In this document: piece after piece, positions 33,374-43,190 of the stretch
Layout of the letters: every line of letters starts with the position of its first letter
Numbering within the stretch: the first letter of the stretch is position 1
Assembly (NCBI GenBank): GCA_004292955.1
Contig: RDXX01000029.1
Coordinates: 61,650-125,649, forward strand
Direction of reading: 5' to 3'
DNA length: 64,000 nucleotides
Origin: Oscillatoriales cyanobacterium
GTDB lineage: Bacteria; Cyanobacteriota; Cyanobacteriia; Cyanobacteriales; Microcoleaceae
Notes under the pieces: generated by a model
Told to the model about the DNA's origin: nothing
Databases searched by the model: none
What the model saw: only the letters and a program-made list of their open reading frames with translations
Made by a program: the position numbers and the translations under genes

Positions 33374-35161
33374 ATGAAAAAAGTAATGCAACGATTTAAT
33401 CTAACTATACTCAAACAGTTCTGGTCGATCGCCAAATCTTACTGGTCAAGCGACGAAAAATGGCGCGCGCGCGGACTATTGCTATTAGTCATCCTGTTGT
33501 CCCTTGGCTACACGGGACTAAGCGTGCTGCTCAACAACAAGCGAGGCGAGCTAATCTCGGCGTTATCGGCTCAAGATGAAGCTAGATTTTGGCAAACGAT
33601 TCTGATTTTTGCTGGAACATTAGTTATTTATGCACCACTTTATGCGGGCTATGATTATTTGCGCGATCGCCTGGGCTTGGAGTGGCGGCGATGGCTGACT
33701 AACTATTTTGTCGATCGCTATTTCCAAAATCGCGCATTTTATCATCTAAATCATGCCGATGCTGACATCGACAACCCCGATCAGCGGATTGCTGAAGATG
33801 TCAAAAGTTTCACCCAAGAATCGTTAAAAATACTGCTGGCGGTAGTTGATTCTTTGTTAGCGGTGGCGGCATTTAGTGGGGTACTCTGGGGGATTTCTAA
33901 GCCGTTAATCTTGTTTTTGGTGCTCTACGCGCTGGTGGGAACCTTGGCGACTGTTGGGGTATTTGGGAAGCCCTTGATGCGACTCAATTTTGGGCAGCTT
34001 AAAAAAGAGGCCGATTTTCGGTTTAGTTTAGTGCGGGTGCGGGAAAATGCTGAGGCGATCGCCTTTTATCAGGGAGAACCGCGTGAGTCCGCTCAAGTCA
34101 AAGGCAGATTTGTCGAAGCTTTCGACAACTTCAAGCGCTTAATTTTTTGGGAGTTGAATCTGAATATCCTGACTAACGCCTATGAATTTATTCCCTTCAT
34201 TTTGCCAGCAATTGTAGTCGCGCCCGGCATTTTTGCGGGTGACTTAGAAGTTGGTAAAGTTACTGAGGCGCAAGGAGCTTTCATTCGAGTCTTTTTCTCG
34301 CTCAATCTAATTGTGGCACGCTTTCAATCCCTTGCTACTTTTGGCGCGGGTGTCGAGCGTTTATACACCTTTTTAGAGTGTTTGGAAACTGATCGCTCAA
34401 CTTCCCAGGAGTCTGAGGACGCCCTGGAAACAAGTATCAAAACTGAAATTGCCGATCGACTGGCGATCGAAAATATGACCCTCCAAACACCGAACCGTCA
34501 ACGGACTTTGGTGGAGGATCTATCGGTGAAACTCTCTACTGGCGAGGGTTTGCTGGTGAGAGGGCCTAGCGGTTGCGGGAAAAGTTCTTTGTTAAGGGCG
34601 ATCGTTGGACTGTGGGATGCAGGAAGTGGCACAATTTCGCGACCTACCCTGGATCAAATGTTGTTTTTGTCGCAGCGGCCTTACATGATTTTAGGGACGT
34701 TGCGAGATCAAATGCTGTATCCAAATATGGATTCGGAAGTTGAAGATTCGCAGTTGAGGCAAATTTTGATGCAGGTGAATTTACCTAACTTAGAGCAAAT
34801 GTATGGAGGATTTAATACTGAACAAAACTGGGCAGAGCTTCTATCTTTGGGAGAACAACAGCGCCTAATTTTCGCACGTCTGCTGCTAAATAAACCTAGC
34901 TACGCAATTTTAGATGAAGCTACTAGCGCCCTCGATCCTAGTAATGAAAAGCATTTATACCAACTGTTAGAAGCCTCTGGTATGACGTTTTTGAGCATTG
35001 GACATCGAGAAAGTTTGAGTAACTATCACCAGACTATTTTGGATTTGACTGCGGATAACACCTGGTCTTTGAAAGCTTCTGAAGCTCTACCTGTTTTGAT
35101 TTCTAATAATCTTGTTGATGAAGGCAGAAAGATAGAAATGGAGGAGACGGCAGTGCCTTAG
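33374..35161 (+). CDS. SbmA/BacA-like (ABCD-type) ABC transporter, fused membrane and ATPase domains
   Basis: 595 residues. N-terminal half has about six helices and the SbmA/ABC_membrane_2 pattern (FVDRYFQNRAFYHLN; DNPDQRIAEDVKSFT). C-terminal ATPase: Walker A GPSGCGKSS (about 397-405), signature LSLGEQQR (about 489), Walker B YAILDEATSALD. Such exporters or importers move peptides, cobalamin or fatty acyl compounds; the substrate here is unknown. The last residues (EETAVP) and the stop are encoded by a GGAGACGGCAGTGCC palindromic repeat, so the native end may have been slightly changed. Confidence 0.87.
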   Translation: MKKVMQRFNLTILKQFWSIAKSYWSSDEKWRARGLLLLVILLSLGYTGLSVLLNNKRGELISALSAQDEARFWQTILIFAGTLVIYAPLYAGYDYLRDRLGLEWRRWLTNYFVDRYFQNRAFYHLNHADADIDNPDQRIAEDVKSFTQESLKILLAVVDSLLAVAAFSGVLWGISKPLILFLVLYALVGTLATVGVFGKPLMRLNFGQLKKEADFRFSLVRVRENAEAIAFYQGEPRESAQVKGRFVEAFDNFKRLIFWELNLNILTNAYEFIPFILPAIVVAPGIFAGDLEVGKVTEAQGAFIRVFFSLNLIVARFQSLATFGAGVERLYTFLECLETDRSTSQESEDALETSIKTEIADRLAIENMTLQTPNRQRTLVEDLSVKLSTGEGLLVRGPSGCGKSSLLRAIVGLWDAGSGTISRPTLDQMLFLSQRPYMILGTLRDQMLYPNMDSEVEDSQLRQILMQVNLPNLEQMYGGFNTEQNWAELLSLGEQQRLIFARLLLNKPSYAILDEATSALDPSNEKHLYQLLEASGMTFLSIGHRESLSNYHQTILDLTADNTWSLKASEALPVLISNNLVDEGRKIEMEETAVP

Positions 35162-35205
35162 TCCCTACCCAGATTAATTGTAGGGAAACGGCATTGCCGT
35201 GTCCT
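35138..35205. repeat. GGAGACGGCAGTGCC ... GGCATTGCCGTGTCC palindromic repeat overlapping a gene end
   Basis: Left arm lies in the last codons of the ABC transporter (GGAGACGGCAGTGCCTTAG, mutated from GCCGTGTC), right arm GGGAAACGGCATTGCCGTGT. Family of 25506. Confidence 0.75.
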
Positions 35206-35283
35206 CATTCTTGATTGCTGAGCCCCAAGTTCTGTTAGCAGGCCGCAAAGTGGCAGAGGGTTAGGCAAGTGAGATTAAATCAG

Positions 35284-37107
35284 CTAAGGCTTGTAAACTA
35301 TTTGTTTAATCAATTCTTCAGCCTGTTTTTTGATCTTTGAATTGGGATAATTATTTAATAACTTTTGCAGTGCTTCCTCAGCAGCTTTTTGTGAATCATT
35401 ACTTTCATTTCTAATCCTGATATACGCAATTGTATACAAGGCATCATCTGCCATAGAACTCTTGGGAAATTCTGTAACAAATTCTTCAAAGCTATTAACT
35501 GCAAGATTTTCCGAAGAAATTGTATTTTCTAAAAATGTCGGATATTCACGTCCCCACAAATAGTAGTAGTTCAGAGCAATAGAATATTTAGCTTTTTCAA
35601 CAAGCTCAGACTTAGGATACTGTTCAAGGAGCTGTTCAAATAACTTTATGCTTCTCAAGTAACTAATTTGCAATTTATAATTCTTATTGGTTTTATCTAT
35701 AAAGTCAGCAGTTACTGTTTTTGCATTATAAGTGATAATACCTTCCCATTTTGGAGGAACAAGATTGTAATGTGTGGTGCTTAAGCCTCGTTTCCACAGA
35801 TAATTATATGCAGTAAATCCATCATCTATTTGATGCTCATCAATCCATAACTTAGCTTCCTCATACAAATTTTTATCACTAGGTTGTTGATTGCGAATTT
35901 TAGCCAATTTTTTTACTTGGTCTAATTGCTCTTTTACCTTAGTCAAAAAAGTCGATCCAACATATGCTTCTTCATTAAAAAAGTCTGCTTGAAGTGGATA
36001 TTTACCATCTTGGTAATTTTTTAGAAAATCCTCAAGTTCAGATTCAGCAAGTGAATATTCATATTCCCGTATTAAATGAACTGCTCTACTATATTTAATA
36101 TATCCAGTTAGAGGATGATTAGGGTGGTTAGTGAGAAATTTAGCTAGTAATTCGCTAGACATCAATAAATCCATAATCAGAAGAATTCTTTCTTTTGCCT
36201 CAGATATCAAAAGACCATCAGGCGCTTTAGATGAGTCGTAATAATATACTATTGCATTTCCATAATCTCCTTGTACCTCATAAGCACGCGCCAAACGATA
36301 TAGTGAATCATTTGAACCAGGGTGTCCAGGATATTTTTTTACAAACTCTTTCAAATGAGCTATTTCTTTGCCAGGAATAAATGGCTGTCTAAAAACTGTA
36401 CCTGCATCTGCATCTGCATCTGCATCTTCATCACCACCACCAAAATATTTACCCCCAGAAAATTTCACGTATTCTTTACAACCTTTGGTAAAAAGTGAAT
36501 TTGGGTATTTATTAGCTAAAGCTAATTGCTCATAATATCCCAACGCAGATAAATTATAAAGTTTTTTATTGACAGCTTCTTCTAGTAAAATAATAAGTTC
36601 TTTTGACCAAGACCAATCTTGCCATTTTGGACTTTGAGAATCTCCTTCTACAAATACAAGTCCCTTTAAAGCTATGGGAGCTAGAGCTTTATCATTACTT
36701 TTAACAATATTTTGATATAAAGTTAAGAGTTTTGAAAAATTATTACTTTGTTTGAGATTAGATAAATTGTAAGATAAATTGCGATCCAGTATATTTAGTA
36801 GCTTCATCCTAATTTTTGGATTTTTACTGGAATTATAAATATCTATTATTTCGTCAATTTCATTTTCACTGCTTTGATAAGAATCGTATCTACTAATTTT
36901 CTGTAAATCCTCCACGCTGATTACTGGTTTTTTCATTATTACTTTTACTTCATTCCATTCAGGTGCTTTTATTGGAGAGCTATTATTTTGAGAGCTGTTG
37001 TTTTGAGAGCTGTTGTTTTGAGAGTTACTACTCGGATTACATCCTGTCAGCGCAACTGACAGACTGGTGGACAATAACAGCAAAGTGATGACAAGTTTGT
37101 TTTTCAT
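35284..37107 (-). CDS. TPR-like lipoprotein, third gene of the caspase/STAND operon
   Basis: 607 residues, GGAG 7 bp before the ATG. Signal peptide with lipobox LTGC (C23), then a low-complexity spacer of NNSSQ repeats. The body is alpha-solenoid, with TPR-like pairs such as DSLYRLARAYEVQGDYGNAIVYY and LFEQLLEQYPKSELVEKAKYSIALNYYY and a final QAAEEALQKLLNNYPNS. Residues ~222-238 are a DADADADA run from a 6-bp microsatellite. It starts 19 bp after the STAND gene, so probably the same transcript; an envelope-anchored sensor or scaffold role is inference. Confidence 0.75.
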   Translation of the reverse strand: MKNKLVITLLLLSTSLSVALTGCNPSSNSQNNSSQNNSSQNNSSPIKAPEWNEVKVIMKKPVISVEDLQKISRYDSYQSSENEIDEIIDIYNSSKNPKIRMKLLNILDRNLSYNLSNLKQSNNFSKLLTLYQNIVKSNDKALAPIALKGLVFVEGDSQSPKWQDWSWSKELIILLEEAVNKKLYNLSALGYYEQLALANKYPNSLFTKGCKEYVKFSGGKYFGGGDEDADADADAGTVFRQPFIPGKEIAHLKEFVKKYPGHPGSNDSLYRLARAYEVQGDYGNAIVYYYDSSKAPDGLLISEAKERILLIMDLLMSSELLAKFLTNHPNHPLTGYIKYSRAVHLIREYEYSLAESELEDFLKNYQDGKYPLQADFFNEEAYVGSTFLTKVKEQLDQVKKLAKIRNQQPSDKNLYEEAKLWIDEHQIDDGFTAYNYLWKRGLSTTHYNLVPPKWEGIITYNAKTVTADFIDKTNKNYKLQISYLRSIKLFEQLLEQYPKSELVEKAKYSIALNYYYLWGREYPTFLENTISSENLAVNSFEEFVTEFPKSSMADDALYTIAYIRIRNESNDSQKAAEEALQKLLNNYPNSKIKKQAEELIKQIVYKP

Positions 37108-37126
37108 GTTTAATCTCCAGAATTAG

Positions 37127-40100
37127 TTACTTACAATGTGGACGCTGATTTTGAGTAGATATTGATTGCTTATTGTTAAGATATGCAGACAATCGGCTCC
37201 AAAAATCTTGGTTGTTCAAGTCATAATCTTTTGTTTCCTTTTCATTAAAGCAACGACTAGCATTTTTCCAGGCAAGAGATAATAATTCCTTGCCACCTAT
37301 CTTAAAAATTCTTGTTACTCCTTCGCTATCTACTGTTATCACTCGATTAGAATTATTGGGATCAAAACTACCATAAAATATCTTTTGATTATCTCCCTTG
37401 AGAATTAATGGATTATCTGGATTTCTTAAGTCCCATACACGAGCAGTACCATCGTCACCAACAGTTAGCACTCGATTAGAATTTTTAGGGTCAAAGCTAC
37501 CGTATCTTACTACACCTTTGTGTCCAGCTAATTCCGTTATTACTTTATCCCTGGCAATATCCCAGACACGCACTACTGGATCACTTCCCATTGTTAAAAT
37601 ACGGTTAGAATCTTTTGGGTCAAAGCTGACGTGCCATAATTGGTCTTGGCTTACAGTCAATTCCTTTTCTGGTTTATTATGTCGCTTAAGATTCCAGATT
37701 CTGACTATTCTATCACCGCCAACTGTTGCTACACGATTTGAGTCCTTGGGGTCAAATTCGCCTTGGTTCATCGGACTGCTGGGTGGTGCTTTTAGCTCTT
37801 GCAACTTTCTAGGAGGGTTGCTACTCACATCCCAAACTGTTGCTATTGATGTAATATTGCTTACTGTTAGTATACGATTGGAATTATTTGGATCAAAAGT
37901 AATACTTTCTACTCTGCCATTAGCTATTAATGGAATTACAGATTTATCTGTTGTTAATTTTGCAATACCATCTCTGTTAACAGTTGCAATGCGATTTAGA
38001 TTATTGGGGTCAATCCGAGCATCCTCCATAGAATCAAGTTTTTTTGGTAATATTTGGTTGTTTTTGAGGTTGTTAATATCCCAGTTAGTAAGAGTACCGT
38101 CTCTAGCGACAGTTAATAATTTATTTGGTGCGTCGGGACGGAAAGACGCAGATACAATACTAGAGCCTTGCTGACCTTTTCGATTAGATATCATTATAGA
38201 TGATTTATCACTAATATCCCAGATCCGTGCTGTTTTATCTTCACTAGCTGTTAAGATTCGCTTGGGGTTTTTAGGATCAAAGCTTGCCCATCTAATTCGT
38301 GCTGTATGACCGTAAAGAGTGGAGATAGCACTAGATTTTTTAATATCCCATATTTTCACTTTCCCATCTGCACTAACTTTTAAGACCTGATTCGAGTCTA
38401 CTGGATTAACAGCACCATAAAAACTAGAATTTTTATGGTCAAAAACATCCCGCCAAACAGTTGCTTGATCGCCTGTTAAGATTACAGGTTTATCAGATTT
38501 ACTTGAATCCCATGCCCTTGCTATACCGTTACTACTGATGATTATGACCCGATTAAAATTTTTAGAGTCAGAGATACCAGTCCAAACTTCCCCTTCACTT
38601 CCTTGTAAGGTGTTTAAAATTTTAGGAGCTTGAGGATTACTGATATCCCATAATTTAGCGGCACGTTGGCTAACTGTTAAGACTTGATTAGAATTGTTGG
38701 GATTAATCCGGCCGTAGCTGATAGGTTGCGTGCTATCGCTAATAAGGACTATCGGTTTTTTAACATTATTAATATCCCAAATGCGGGCAGTACCATCGTT
38801 ACTGACTGTTAATACTCGTTGAGGATTTTTTGCATCAAAGTTACCATAAGTAACACTCTTGGTATGTCCTTTTAACACTATAGGATTCTGACTAGGCTTG
38901 TCCAAATTCCAGATTTTTGCGGTGCTATCATCGCTAACCGTTAGCACTTGTTTTGAATTTATAGGATTAAATTCAGCATAAAGAACTTTGCCATCATGCT
39001 TTAGTTGTAATTGCTCGTGATTTTGCTGAAAAGCCTTCCATAAAGCCTGAGCAGCTTGAGGTGTTTCCTGAATTATATTGGCTTGTATCGCTAGTAAAAC
39101 GCTGCGGGTAGTATCTACATTTAAGTTTGCTTCAGAAGCAGTGGCTAACTGAAGCGATTTAGTAGTTTTTTCTCTATATTCTGCTTGCCCTCGTTGAAAT
39201 TCTGCTTGTCCTCGTTGATATTCTGCTGATACACCAAACCCAGAAACGATTAATACTACTGTTATTAGTCCTCCAAAAATACGCTGTCTGGTTGTTTGCT
39301 TTTGTTTTTCTGCTTTTTGAATAGCTAAGTCACTAACATTGATGAATTTCTGTAAGTCTTCACTCCAACCTAGCTCAGCAGCATCGCTACTAGATTGCCA
39401 CTTTTTAGCTTCCAAAAGTTCTTCTGCATCCAATAAACCAGCTCTACGCTTAAGGCGTATCCATTCTGCTGCTTTAGACTCCAAACGTCGGCGTTCTTCC
39501 TCTGCTTGGCGCTGCTTGTCTACCCACCGTTTAAGGGTTGGCCAGCCGTTAATTAATGCATCGTGGGCAATATCCACTTTTCTATTGTCCCTTTTCTCCT
39601 GGTCACTTTCAGTAGCCACTTCCTTCTCGCCAGTGAGAGTAAGCAAACGATGCTTTACTAAGTGCTGTAACGTATTTTCAAATTCAGAAAAATTCTCACT
39701 AGCATTTCGTAAAGCATCAACAGGCTGTTGACGCCGCGTATCAATTCGTCCCTCACCAAACTGCACTAGGCGCACAAAGATGCGACGAGCAATTACTTGT
39801 TCTGATTGACTCAGTTGATTAAATGTTGCTTTGGCATGATAAGAAATTGCTGCCTGTAAGCCTTTAACTTTAGTAGTGTTATCATTGTCAGGAAAATCTA
39901 AACTTTTATAATCTTCTAATGTCAAATATGACTGTTTCTGTTTCTCCCATAACTGCACCAAAGTTTCCTGAACAAATGGCATAATCCCAGGTTCTCCTGC
40001 TGCTTCTGATACAAAGCACTCCAATAATTCTGGCTCTACAAACACCATAGGTTTAGATTTTTTCGCTGGCTCGGTAATTGCTTGTCGCAGCCCTTTTTCA

Positions 40101-41098
40101 TCCAGAGGCTTGATATTTAATAAATGATTTTCAGCTATTTCCCATAGTGGTGATGCCATCAAATTGCCATAAAAATCAGCTCGAATAGTTATAATCACAT
40201 AGCATTTAGGAATTTTAACTAAACCCAGCAATCCTTTCTGAAAATGTAATATATCATCTTTTGACTCAAGGGTAAATAATTCCTCAAATTGGTCTATAAC
40301 TAACAAAAGGTGTTCTGCTTTGGGTTGGGTTTTTAACATCTGATCTACGACCCCATCAAGTTCAGCTAAGTCTGTATTTAAAGCCGTTCCCAAAATTTGT
40401 AATGGTACATTACTAGGGCGTACTTTACAAACCAGCCATTCACCTTTACCGAAAAGACCGATCTTTTTAAGTTTTGGGATTAAGCCTGCAAAAATCAGTG
40501 AGGATTTCCCACTACCAGAGGCTCCAATAGCTGCTATAAACTGATAACTCCGTAGGCTTTGAATTAATTCTTCGATTAGTTGGTCACGTCCAAAGAACAG
40601 ATGGCTATTGCCCTCGTCGAAAGGTCTAATCCCAGGATACGGACAAGGTGGCTTCGCTGGGGTATCAGACGAAGGTTCCTGTTGCAATAATTCGCGAAGA
40701 AGCTTTTCAATAGCTTCCTGCCGCTCTTGTACATTGGTCGCAAGTAGTGGTGTCAGAAAATTAAGTCTGAGTGGCAGCGTAACTTGTTCTAAGATTAGGG
40801 GAATAATTCGCGAAGTTCTAGTTTGCACCCCATGATCTTGATCCATCAAGTTGAAGAACCTGTTATAACCATTTTCTAAGTCTGCTAAGTAAGCACGGGA
40901 AATTACGAGTAAAGTGCGATCGCTGTGCTTAATAGCATTTTCAAATTCTTCTATCTTCGGTTTTCCAAGACCAAATGTTTCTTCCGAGTGGTAGTGTATA
41001 TTAGCCTGTTTTAACTTTTCCAGTAAGTATCCTTTTACCCAATCACTGTCAGCATTAGCATAGGAGATAAACAGGTGATATTTTGTCGTTTTTATCAT
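37127..41098 (-). CDS. TIR-nSTAND-WD40 protein
   Basis: 1323 residues. Order: TIR domain (about 5-135; YHLFISYANAD, EFENAIKHSDRTLLVIS), novel STAND NTPase (PYPGIRPFDEGNSHLFFGR from 153, Walker A GASGSGKSS 192-200, Walker B LLLVIDQFEELF), a winged-helix/helical arm, one transmembrane segment (about 605-630; GGLITVVLIVSGFGVS), and about 13 WD40 repeats to the C-terminus (TARIWDI-type strands). STAND proteins oligomerise on ligand sensing by the repeat domain. Together with the upstream caspase-TIR gene this looks like a sensor-switch for immunity or cell death (inference). WD repeats are similar enough for recombination. Confidence 0.88.
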   Translation of the reverse strand: MIKTTKYHLFISYANADSDWVKGYLLEKLKQANIHYHSEETFGLGKPKIEEFENAIKHSDRTLLVISRAYLADLENGYNRFFNLMDQDHGVQTRTSRIIPLILEQVTLPLRLNFLTPLLATNVQERQEAIEKLLRELLQQEPSSDTPAKPPCPYPGIRPFDEGNSHLFFGRDQLIEELIQSLRSYQFIAAIGASGSGKSSLIFAGLIPKLKKIGLFGKGEWLVCKVRPSNVPLQILGTALNTDLAELDGVVDQMLKTQPKAEHLLLVIDQFEELFTLESKDDILHFQKGLLGLVKIPKCYVIITIRADFYGNLMASPLWEIAENHLLNIKPLDEKGLRQAITEPAKKSKPMVFVEPELLECFVSEAAGEPGIMPFVQETLVQLWEKQKQSYLTLEDYKSLDFPDNDNTTKVKGLQAAISYHAKATFNQLSQSEQVIARRIFVRLVQFGEGRIDTRRQQPVDALRNASENFSEFENTLQHLVKHRLLTLTGEKEVATESDQEKRDNRKVDIAHDALINGWPTLKRWVDKQRQAEEERRRLESKAAEWIRLKRRAGLLDAEELLEAKKWQSSSDAAELGWSEDLQKFINVSDLAIQKAEKQKQTTRQRIFGGLITVVLIVSGFGVSAEYQRGQAEFQRGQAEYREKTTKSLQLATASEANLNVDTTRSVLLAIQANIIQETPQAAQALWKAFQQNHEQLQLKHDGKVLYAEFNPINSKQVLTVSDDSTAKIWNLDKPSQNPIVLKGHTKSVTYGNFDAKNPQRVLTVSNDGTARIWDINNVKKPIVLISDSTQPISYGRINPNNSNQVLTVSQRAAKLWDISNPQAPKILNTLQGSEGEVWTGISDSKNFNRVIIISSNGIARAWDSSKSDKPVILTGDQATVWRDVFDHKNSSFYGAVNPVDSNQVLKVSADGKVKIWDIKKSSAISTLYGHTARIRWASFDPKNPKRILTASEDKTARIWDISDKSSIMISNRKGQQGSSIVSASFRPDAPNKLLTVARDGTLTNWDINNLKNNQILPKKLDSMEDARIDPNNLNRIATVNRDGIAKLTTDKSVIPLIANGRVESITFDPNNSNRILTVSNITSIATVWDVSSNPPRKLQELKAPPSSPMNQGEFDPKDSNRVATVGGDRIVRIWNLKRHNKPEKELTVSQDQLWHVSFDPKDSNRILTMGSDPVVRVWDIARDKVITELAGHKGVVRYGSFDPKNSNRVLTVGDDGTARVWDLRNPDNPLILKGDNQKIFYGSFDPNNSNRVITVDSEGVTRIFKIGGKELLSLAWKNASRCFNEKETKDYDLNNQDFWSRLSAYLNNKQSISTQNQRPHCK

Positions 41099-41153
41099 GT
41101 ATATAATCTGGAGTATTGTTATTTACACACGCTATAAAATGCTCTTCTTTTAA

Positions 41154-41183
41154 ATCCCCGACTTCGCCGAAGTTGTCGGGGAT
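41154..41183. repeat. ATCCCCGAC ... GTCGGGGAT hairpin
   Basis: Nine-bp perfect stem plus inner CTTCG/CGAAG pair between the caspase-TIR and STAND genes. Could attenuate the downstream gene; no clear T-run on the minus strand. A common cyanobacterial repeat type. Confidence 0.5.
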
Positions 41184-41221
41184 CTGGTATTCTGTTTTTT
41201 AGGTAGGCTTACTTACCTACA

Positions 41222-42469
41222 TCAATCATTTCTTCTGGATACTGGCTGGTGCAGTTGATAAACTAATCGCTCTACCTCAGTTTTAAACTCATCTTCATCA
41301 GTCATGTCCAGCAAGGTGAGAGCGCGTAGCCCTAGTCTTGGTAAGCATGGCTCTCGCCTAACTGCTATTAAACGATACTTGCTCTCTTCTAGTCCTAAGT
41401 GCTGAGAGATCAAATTCTCAAACTCGGCGTAACTGCTGCTTAAGTAAGCAGGAGACAAAACCACAAGTGTATAGCGACTTTTCTCAATAGCGCGTTCAAT
41501 ATTAGTAATCATAGGTACACCTAACGGGAAGCGAGAATCAATGCAAACCCGTAATCCCTGTGATTCTAAATATGGTAACAAACCCTTACGAACCCAGGTT
41601 TTATCTGGTGTCTGACTATGATAGCTGATGAATACATCATACTCGTAAGCATCGTTGGGTGATACCGTGGAAAGTGGTGCTGGTACCTTGCCTCCCAAGT
41701 AAAGTGCCACGGGGAAGTTTTCTTCAACCTCAGCGATAAGGACAGGATGCTGACTGCTGCAATCTCTAGTCACCTTGGGTTGCATATAATTAAAAACGTC
41801 AAAAATACGGATTACACCACCTGCGCCAATAGCTCCCCCTCTAAAACCATCAAGCAAGTGTTGAGTAAACAGACTATTAGCTGCACCAGGGAGGATATAG
41901 GATTTTTCAGTGCTACGTGAAGATGCTAAAATAACTGTACCTTGTCCTTGTTTGAGGACATTATAATAGCTTTCCGGTAAACCAGCTTTGATAACAGGTG
42001 CATTGGCGTCTTTAAGTTGACTAATACCACCAGCATGACAACAGTCAAAAATTACTACTTTTTTCTTAGCCGGAATCGCCTGTAAAGCTTTGGTAAACTG
42101 AGTGCCAGAAATTGCTGTTTCAACGAATGATTCTTCTGAGGTATAGTCTATTTGTACTGGCAACAAATACTCGCCCATATGTTCACCAGATTCTATCTGC
42201 CCACCATGACTAGATATATATATGAAAATGGTAGAGTCTTGGTTGCAATCCTGAGCCAAATTAGTCAATGCCTGATGTAAGTTTTCCTTGGTTGCTTTAT
42301 CATCTAGCAACAACTGCACATTTTCAGGCAAATAACCACAGTGCCCTGGGCTAATCAGCAAATTATAAATATCTTTAGCATCATTCAAAACACTTTCTGG
42401 AAGCTTATTGATTTTGTGGTAGTTTGCGATACCAACAACCAGAGCATGAGCATTATTCATCACGGGCAT
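41222..42469 (-). CDS. caspase-like protease fused to a TIR domain
   Basis: 415 residues, AGAGG 10 bp before the ATG. Residues 1-~260 are a peptidase C14 caspase/metacaspase p20-p10-like domain: AHALVVGIANY, catalytic His88 in ISSHGG and Cys144 in FDCCHAGG, and the substrate-pocket region ILASSRSTEKSYI. Residues ~276-405 form a TIR domain (YDVFISYHSQTPDK; a Glu in SSYAEFEN at the NADase-Glu position). First gene of the minus-strand operon. Probable effector: protease activated on TIR-TIR contact with the STAND protein, or a TIR signal producer. Mechanism is inference. Confidence 0.88.
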   Translation of the reverse strand: MPVMNNAHALVVGIANYHKINKLPESVLNDAKDIYNLLISPGHCGYLPENVQLLLDDKATKENLHQALTNLAQDCNQDSTIFIYISSHGGQIESGEHMGEYLLPVQIDYTSEESFVETAISGTQFTKALQAIPAKKKVVIFDCCHAGGISQLKDANAPVIKAGLPESYYNVLKQGQGTVILASSRSTEKSYILPGAANSLFTQHLLDGFRGGAIGAGGVIRIFDVFNYMQPKVTRDCSSQHPVLIAEVEENFPVALYLGGKVPAPLSTVSPNDAYEYDVFISYHSQTPDKTWVRKGLLPYLESQGLRVCIDSRFPLGVPMITNIERAIEKSRYTLVVLSPAYLSSSYAEFENLISQHLGLEESKYRLIAVRREPCLPRLGLRALTLLDMTDEDEFKTEVERLVYQLHQPVSRRND

Positions 42470-42599
42470 ATGGCAATTACCTCTAAAATAACTTTTGCTT
42501 TTTTGTGTATTCGAGTACGCATTGCTCCCATCAGGAAAAATGCCAATGAATTTACCATACCGCTTTATAAGTGGCTAAGGCGTTACATAGAAACTGTCC

Positions 42600-42780
42600 C
42601 ATATCTAACCAGCAGCATGGCAATTTTTTCATCTCCCACTTGAAAGATGGGGGCTTCCACGCTCTCGCTATGCTCTTGTGAACCCAGAGAGAGATCCCCT
42701 CCGTTGTAGTGAATGGCATTGGATATCTTGCGCCTCTAGCCCAAGCGACAGACGAGACACGCATCCCACAAAACCAGACA
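42600..42780 (-). mobile_element. probable right-end remnant of a TnpB-type element
   Basis: On the minus strand, GGTTCACAAGAGCATAGCGA followed by GTGGAAGCCCCCATCTTTCA resembles the 3' tail of tnpB guide-RNA regions in cyanobacterial IS1341-type elements. No tnpB reading frame remains. It lies upstream of the caspase-TIR operon; the call is tentative. The rest of 42781-43043 shows nothing recognisable. Confidence 0.35.
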
Positions 42781-43043
42781 AATCATATTGGAAATGTGCA
42801 ACGCCAGTTCAAAATAACGTGTGCCGCACTCCCTAGCACATACTAGATACGTGTGGTAATGACGATGCTACCGGATATCATACGATCGACTCCTACTCTA
42901 TTCACCGATCGCCCCTGAATTCCGAACTCTAACCAACAAACCATGTTTTGGAGCAAATCATCGCCAACACAAACAACAGCGTTTGCAGCACCACAATACA
43001 CCCGCCTGTGGAACCATCTATGTGATAGCTGATATCAGTTCCC

Positions 43044-43190
43044 ATGACACTAGAAAAGACACCACTTGCGATCGTGATTGCTCAGGGAAAATCAACCCAA
43101 GCACAAACCACAATTCAAGCCCTACAAACAGAAATTAGCGCACTGCGAACAGAGATTCAAGCTTTATCACGACGAGATTTAAACCGTTGA
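43044..43190 (+). CDS. very small coiled-coil frame, possible gene remnant
   Basis: 48 codons from ATG to TGA. The second half is heptad-like (TIQALQTEISALRTEIQALSRRDL). No ribosome site and no recognised family; may be the tail of a lost gene. Listed because nothing else is coded in this 900-bp stretch. Confidence 0.3.
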   Translation: MTLEKTPLAIVIAQGKSTQAQTTIQALQTEISALRTEIQALSRRDLNR

